This document shows, piece after piece, positions 60,298-64,000 of a stretch of 64,000 nt of DNA (positions within the stretch are counted from its first letter, which is position 1; each line of letters opens with the position of its first letter). Below the pieces are notes generated by a model, which saw only the letters and a program-made list of their open reading frames with translations, was not told the origin of the DNA and ran no database searches. Source of the stretch: Nocardiopsis potens DSM 45234. Its GTDB lineage: Bacteria > Actinomycetota > Actinomycetes > Streptosporangiales > Streptosporangiaceae. The stretch covers positions 62,001 to 126,000 of the forward strand of contig NZ_ANBB01000013.1 of the NCBI RefSeq assembly GCF_000341105.1, given 5' to 3'. The translations under genes and the position numbers were made by a program.

Positions 60298-61236
60298 CTA
60301 CCCGGGGGCCGGTCCCGGGCCGCCCGGCGGGTCCTCCTCCGCCGGTCCGCCGACCGCATCCCGGCAGCAACGGACGAAGTCCTGCACGACCGGGTCGGTG
60401 TCGGCCGCCGGGGGCCAGACCACGGCGACGCTGCTGGGGGCGACCCCGGTGACGGGGCGGTAGACGACGCCGGGGCGCGCGTAGAAGCGCGCCGCGGACT
60501 CGGGGGCCAGGGCGATGCCGTAGCCGTTGGCGATCGCCTGCAGCCAGGCGTCGGGCTGGTCGGTGACGGCGCCGATGCGCGGCGGCCGGCCGCCGCGCTC
60601 GTCGGCGGCCAGCCAGTAGTCGCGCCACCGCCCGGTCTCGGCCGGCGCGGCGACGAACGGCTCGTCCCGCAGCTCCCGGAAGTCGATCCGGTCGCGCCCG
60701 GCGAGCGGGTGCGCGGCGGGCAGCGCCACCTGCCGCTCCTCGGTGAGCAGGACCTCCGCCCGCAGCGCCCCGGCGCCGGGGAAGGGCAGCCGCAGCAGGG
60801 CGGCCTCCACCTCGCCGTCGGCGAGCCCGGCTGTCGGGTCGGACCAGGCCGCCTGGCGCATCTCCACCCTCCACCCCGGCCGGCGGCGGCCGAAGCCGGC
60901 GATGATGTCCTGGGTGGCCTCGTTGGCGGCGCTGGCCAGGAAGCCGACCCGCAGCACCCGGGCGGCCCGGCTGGCCGCGCTCTTGGTCTCCCGCAGCGCC
61001 CGGTCGCAGGCGGCCAGCAGCTCCGGGGCCTGCTCGGCCAGGGCCCGCCCGGCCTCGGTGAGCGCCATCCCGCTCCGCGACCGGGTGAACAGCTCCACCC
61101 CCAGCCCGGTCTCCAGGCGCCGGATCTGCTTGGTCAGCGCGGGCTGGGAGACGAACAGGCGCCGGGCCGCGCGGGTGAGGCCGCCCTCCTCGGCGACCGC
61201 CGCGAAGTAGCGCACCAGCCGCGTGTCCACGTCCAT
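60298..61236 (-). CDS. LysR family transcriptional regulator
   Basis: 312 residues. N-terminal LysR helix-turn-helix (LVRYFAAVAEEGGLTRAARRLFVSQPALTKQIRRLETGLGVELFTRSRSGMALTEAGRAL) then the substrate-binding fold (VLRVGFLASAANEATQDIIAGFGRRRPGWRVEMRQAAWSDPTAGLADGEVEAAL). Start ATG 61236. Divergent from a tiny ORF that looks like the 5' end of a DoxX gene, suggesting its target was lost. Confidence 0.85.
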   Translation of the reverse strand: MDVDTRLVRYFAAVAEEGGLTRAARRLFVSQPALTKQIRRLETGLGVELFTRSRSGMALTEAGRALAEQAPELLAACDRALRETKSAASRAARVLRVGFLASAANEATQDIIAGFGRRRPGWRVEMRQAAWSDPTAGLADGEVEAALLRLPFPGAGALRAEVLLTEERQVALPAAHPLAGRDRIDFRELRDEPFVAAPAETGRWRDYWLAADERGGRPPRIGAVTDQPDAWLQAIANGYGIALAPESAARFYARPGVVYRPVTGVAPSSVAVVWPPAADTDPVVQDFVRCCRDAVGGPAEEDPPGGPGPAPG

Positions 61237-61331
61237 ACCAACAGGTTATAGAGGCTTGTATCGGGTGCCGGGCAGGGTCGGGGCATCGATCGCTCCGGAG
61301 CGGCCCCGGCCGCCCCTGGAAGGGAGTCCCC

Positions 61332-61406
61332 GTGTTCACCGCCTGTGTCGCGGCGGCGGTCGCGACCGCCGCGGGCACGCTCGCGCTGCGGCTCGCCGTC
61401 GCGTAG
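61332..61406 (+). CDS. 24-residue ORF, truncated DoxX-like N-terminus (weak)
   Basis: GTG 61332 with a GGAAGGGAG ribosome site; reads MFTACVAAAVATAAG then TLALRLAVA and stops at TAG 61404. DoxX proteins divergent from LysR genes often begin MFTAYVVV, so this is probably the fragment of such a gene. It may be non-functional. Confidence 0.35.
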   Translation: MFTACVAAAVATAAGTLALRLAVA

Positions 61407-61534
61407 CGCCGGGGCCTGGTAGGGCGGGCGCCCGCAGTCCCGTCCGGGTGTTCCGGAAGGGCCGCGGCGGCGGGGCCCGGGGAGGTGCGGAGAGGGGCGC
61501 CGCCCGGCGCACGGCGCCCCTCCCCCGTCGCGGG

Positions 61535-63382
61535 TCAGCGGTGGTGGCCGCCGCCGTGGCCGAACGGGGCGAGTTCGGGCGGGCGGACGACGAACGGCAG
61601 CATCATCCCCATGTCCTCATGCTCGAGCAGGTGGCAGTGGTACATGAAGCGCCCGGTCGCGCCCTCGAAGCGGCCGATGACCTCGGCCATCTGCGCCGCC
61701 GGGACCCGGATGGTGTCCTTCCAGCCGTGCTCCACGGCCTCGATCGGCAGCTCCCCGGTCGCGGCGACCGGGGTCCGGGTGCCGCCCAGCTCCGGGTCGA
61801 AGCCGCTGACGTCGTAGGTCTGCCGGCCCACCGCCTGGAAGGTGATGAGGTGGATGTGCATCGGGTGCATCGGCTGCGGGTCGGCGAGGTTGAGGAAGCT
61901 CCACCGCTCCCAGTCGCCGAGGTTCACGGTGAAGCCGAGGGCGTCGTCGAAGGCCCTGGAGATGCGGCGGTAGGTCGCGGGCTCCGCCTCCCCGGCCCGG
62001 CGGACCTGGATCACGCCGTCGCTCGGGACCTGCACCTCCGCCGGGTCGACCCGCTCCATCTCCCAGATCTCGGGGTGGCCGCGCCCGCCCCGGGTGCCGG
62101 GCGGGGTGAGCACGACCAGCCGGTGGCCGTGCTCGGGCATGCGGCCGGGCGTGATCCTGGTGAAGGAGGAGAGCAGCTCCGGCAGCACGAACTCGTCGCG
62201 GACCCTGCGCCGCGCCACGCGGAACCGCATCACCTCGGGGAACGGCACGTTCCGGTCGGGGTCGGGCTCGCCGGGGGCGGTGCCGGGGGTGGTGTTGACC
62301 AGGCGGAGGGTGCGGCCGCGCAGCCGGGAGAAGTCCACCAGCAGGTCCACCCGCTCGGCGGGGGCCACCTCCAGCGGCGCGTCGACGTCCACGGGGGAGG
62401 CCATCAGCCCGCCCTCGGTGCCGATCTGCTTGACCGCGCCGGTCACCGGCCGGCCGGTCTCCTCGTCGATCAGCGCGAACCGGAAGGTGCGCCCGTTGGA
62501 GGCGTTGAGCAGCCGGAACCTGTACCAGCGCGCCTCGACGTCGAGGTAGGGCCAGATGACGCCGTTGACCAGGGTGTAGGGGCCGAGGAAGGGGAGGGTG
62601 AGGTTCCCGCCCTCCTCGTCCCGGCCGACGATGGCGGTCTTGTGCAGCAGGCGGCCGGTGAGCCGGCCGTCGGCGTCGGTGTCGAGGTTGCGGTCGGCGA
62701 TGATGAGCGGGACCTCGTAGTCGCCGGAGGGCAGCCGCAGCGCGTCCTCCTCGTCGTCGCGGAGCAGGTACATGCCGAGCAGCCCGGAGTAGACGTTCCA
62801 CCGGGTGATGTCCATGGCGTGGTCGTGGTACCAGAGCGTCATCGCCCGCTGCTCGTTCGGGTACTCGGCGAGCATGGAACCGCCCGGCAGGACCGCGTTC
62901 TGCGCCCAGCCGTCGTCGCCCGCCCCGGTCACCGCGCCGTGCAGGTGGGTGACGGTCCACGGCGGCAGCGCGTCGACGCCCTCCACGGTCTCGGCCCGCT
63001 CGCCGCGGCCGGGGGCGTTGGTGGGCGGCGGGGCGCCGTCCTCGCCCGGCTCCTCGGCGGCGGTCACCGGGTAGGGGCCGGTGATCCTGTTGGTCCAGGC
63101 GACCCGCAGGCGCCGCCCCCGCCGCGCCTCGATGGTCGGTCCGGGGAAATGGCCTGCGTAGGCCCACACCCGGGTGGGCGGGAGCTGGGAGTGCAGCCGC
63201 ACCCAGGCGGTGCGCAGGTCGACGGTGATGCCGTCGCGCTCCTCCCGGGGTCCGGGCACCAGCCGCGGCGGGATGCGCAGCTCGTCCAGGAACGGCCGCA
63301 GCTCCCCCGCCGGCCGCCCGGTGCCGGCCTGCTCGTCGGGCAGGCCGATCGCCTCCGTGGTCTCCTCCAGCAACTCCGACAC
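61535..63382 (-). CDS. multicopper oxidase (bilirubin-oxidase/PhsA-like)
   Basis: 615 residues. Copper ligands: [34 protein letters not shown] and [14 protein letters not shown], so type 1, 2 and 3 copper sites are intact. No signal peptide, so it may act in the cytoplasm like phenoxazinone synthase. Oxidises phenols, aminophenols or bilirubin, reducing O2 to water. Start GTG 63382 follows GGGGG; a longer ORF to 63508 has no such support. Confidence 0.86.
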   Translation of the reverse strand: MSELLEETTEAIGLPDEQAGTGRPAGELRPFLDELRIPPRLVPGPREERDGITVDLRTAWVRLHSQLPPTRVWAYAGHFPGPTIEARRGRRLRVAWTNRITGPYPVTAAEEPGEDGAPPPTNAPGRGERAETVEGVDALPPWTVTHLHGAVTGAGDDGWAQNAVLPGGSMLAEYPNEQRAMTLWYHDHAMDITRWNVYSGLLGMYLLRDDEEDALRLPSGDYEVPLIIADRNLDTDADGRLTGRLLHKTAIVGRDEEGGNLTLPFLGPYTLVNGVIWPYLDVEARWYRFRLLNASNGRTFRFALIDEETGRPVTGAVKQIGTEGGLMASPVDVDAPLEVAPAERVDLLVDFSRLRGRTLRLVNTTPGTAPGEPDPDRNVPFPEVMRFRVARRRVRDEFVLPELLSSFTRITPGRMPEHGHRLVVLTPPGTRGGRGHPEIWEMERVDPAEVQVPSDGVIQVRRAGEAEPATYRRISRAFDDALGFTVNLGDWERWSFLNLADPQPMHPMHIHLITFQAVGRQTYDVSGFDPELGGTRTPVAATGELPIEAVEHGWKDTIRVPAAQMAEVIGRFEGATGRFMYHCHLLEHEDMGMMLPFVVRPPELAPFGHGGGHHR

Positions 63383-63895
63383 TGTGAACCCCCGTTCGCC
63401 GCGCTCGCGCCCCGCCGGTGAATTCCGGCGGAATCCGGTGTCCGCGAGCGCTCCCTCGCGCCTTCGAGTATCGGAAGCCGACCCTTGAAAGGAAAAAGGC
63501 GTTTTCAAGATCGCTTTCGGGCGGAGATGAGGTCCATGTCACCCGAACCGAACGGGAGCACCGTGTTGACCTGCACGGACAATGCAGGGAACGTTTCCTT
63601 GGACCGCTTTTCCGTCCCTTTTTTCGACCGAGTTCGCCCGGTGGCCGAACCCGGACGGGATCGCGTCCGGATTCGGCCACTCAGACCTTCGGCGGCGAAT
63701 TCGGCCGCGCTTTCCCCTTCACGGGGATTCCCCCGTCGTCCGAAAGTGCCGCCCAGGGGGAGGCGGAGGGAGGAGCCACTGGAGCCGCCCGGGTGAGTAG
63801 TGAAGCCTTGCCTAAGTTAGGCTTGGCCTCCGCCGATGGCGCCGGCGGTGCCCCCACCGCCTCCCCCGAGACCGAAAGGCCAGGAATGACCGTCC
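63383..63895. other. non-coding region with inverted repeats and iron box
   Basis: 513 bases, in part less G+C-rich (63470-63740). Contains CTTGAAA-N12-TTTCAAG (63484-63509), probably in the oxidase promoter, and the iron box at 63810. Open frames here are low-confidence. Confidence 0.5.
63810..63822. promoter_or_regulatory. iron box (IdeR/DmdR-like)
   Basis: GCCTAAGTTAGGC, perfect except the centre, embedded in CCTTGCCTAAGTTAGGCTTGG; resembles TTAGGTTAGGCTAACCTAA. Located 74 bases before the ABC ATPase gene. Confidence 0.75.
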
Positions 63896-64000
63896 CGATG
63901 CGCGCCGAGGGCGTGCGGCTCGCCCACGGCGGCGCACCGATCTGCCGGGATGTCTCCCTCGACCTCCCGCACGCCGAGGTCACCGCCCTCGTCGGGCCGA
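63896..64000 (+). CDS. ABC transporter ATP-binding protein, iron-siderophore type (partial)
   Basis: Start of an ATPase (TVPMRAEGVRLAHGGAPICRDVSLDLPHAEVTALVGP) cut off at the Walker A motif by the window end. ATG 63896 follows an AGG/GGA-type ribosome site. The iron box suggests iron-regulated siderophore uptake (FecE/FepC type). The family assignment rests on the first 35 residues and the box. Confidence 0.7.

Noticed and set aside
63485-63796. 103-codon ORF upstream of the iron box
   Set aside because: No ribosome site, no recognisable motif and weak third-position bias; it overlaps the oxidase promoter region.

Overview
The window is very G+C-rich DNA with strong G/C bias at third codon positions. 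Shine-Dalgarno sites are clear, and the regulatory sites are of actinomycete type: an IdeR/DmdR-like iron box, a Zur-like box and a DasR 'dre' site. Gene families such as DUF2330, DUF4166, DUF4916, SHOCT and an Mrf-like CobW protein also fit. I infer a filamentous actinomycete, most likely Nocardiopsaceae or a relative. This is a chromosomal accessory region dense in regulators. No rRNA, tRNA, CRISPR array or phage was seen.

Layout. 1-1664: ABC exporter (permease cut by the window edge, with an apparent frame problem at its start, plus ATPase). 1814-8622: small secreted protein, SDR/TetR divergent pair, NmrA-like SDR, alpha/beta hydrolase, an acyl desaturase broken by one in-frame TAG, a lipoprotein and a TetR. 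8707-12310: molybdenum hydroxylase in which the 2Fe-2S and molybdopterin domains are fused, with a separate FAD subunit carrying a Cys-rich insert. 12379-18104: ECF sigma/membrane partner, DUF2330 protein, D-Ala-D-Ala ligase and an aminotransferase. 18576-19406: nitrilase-fold amidohydrolase.

19582-30093: phosphonate locus. A GntR/UTRA regulator is separated by a 1.4 kb non-coding repeat array from an FAD oxidoreductase, a phosphonatase-like hydrolase and a 2-aminoethylphosphonate ABC transporter (ATPase, two permeases, lipoprotein). The logic is uptake, oxidation to phosphonoacetaldehyde, then C-P cleavage to acetaldehyde. A GAF regulator of the type that often controls acetaldehyde dehydrogenase follows.

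30430-39512: mixed metabolic genes, LigD-type polymerase, AA10 LPMO with a dre site over its promoter, TetR/SMR efflux pair and a 47-residue membrane protein. 39796-46508: Nudix-like protein, catalase, SRPBCC/DUF4166 operon under tandem operators, VOC protein, aminoglycoside-kinase-like protein, TetR. 46828-49764: VOC/ArsR operon and TetR separated by a solo tnpB element. 49765-55809: SHOCT/ATP-grasp pair, hydrolase, Zur-type operon with an Mrf-like protein and zinc-independent S18, VOC protein and a 24-residue Cys-rich peptide gene. 56058-58409: Ser/Thr kinase fused to an extracellular solute-binding domain. 58564 to the end: membrane proteins, permuted papain-like protein, LysR, multicopper oxidase, and the start of an iron-box-controlled ABC ATPase.

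Most notable items: the receptor kinase with a solute-binding sensor, the two-armed repeat array, the Cys-rich peptide, the desaturase with a single TAG, the Zur/Mrf/S18 operon and the dre-controlled LPMO.
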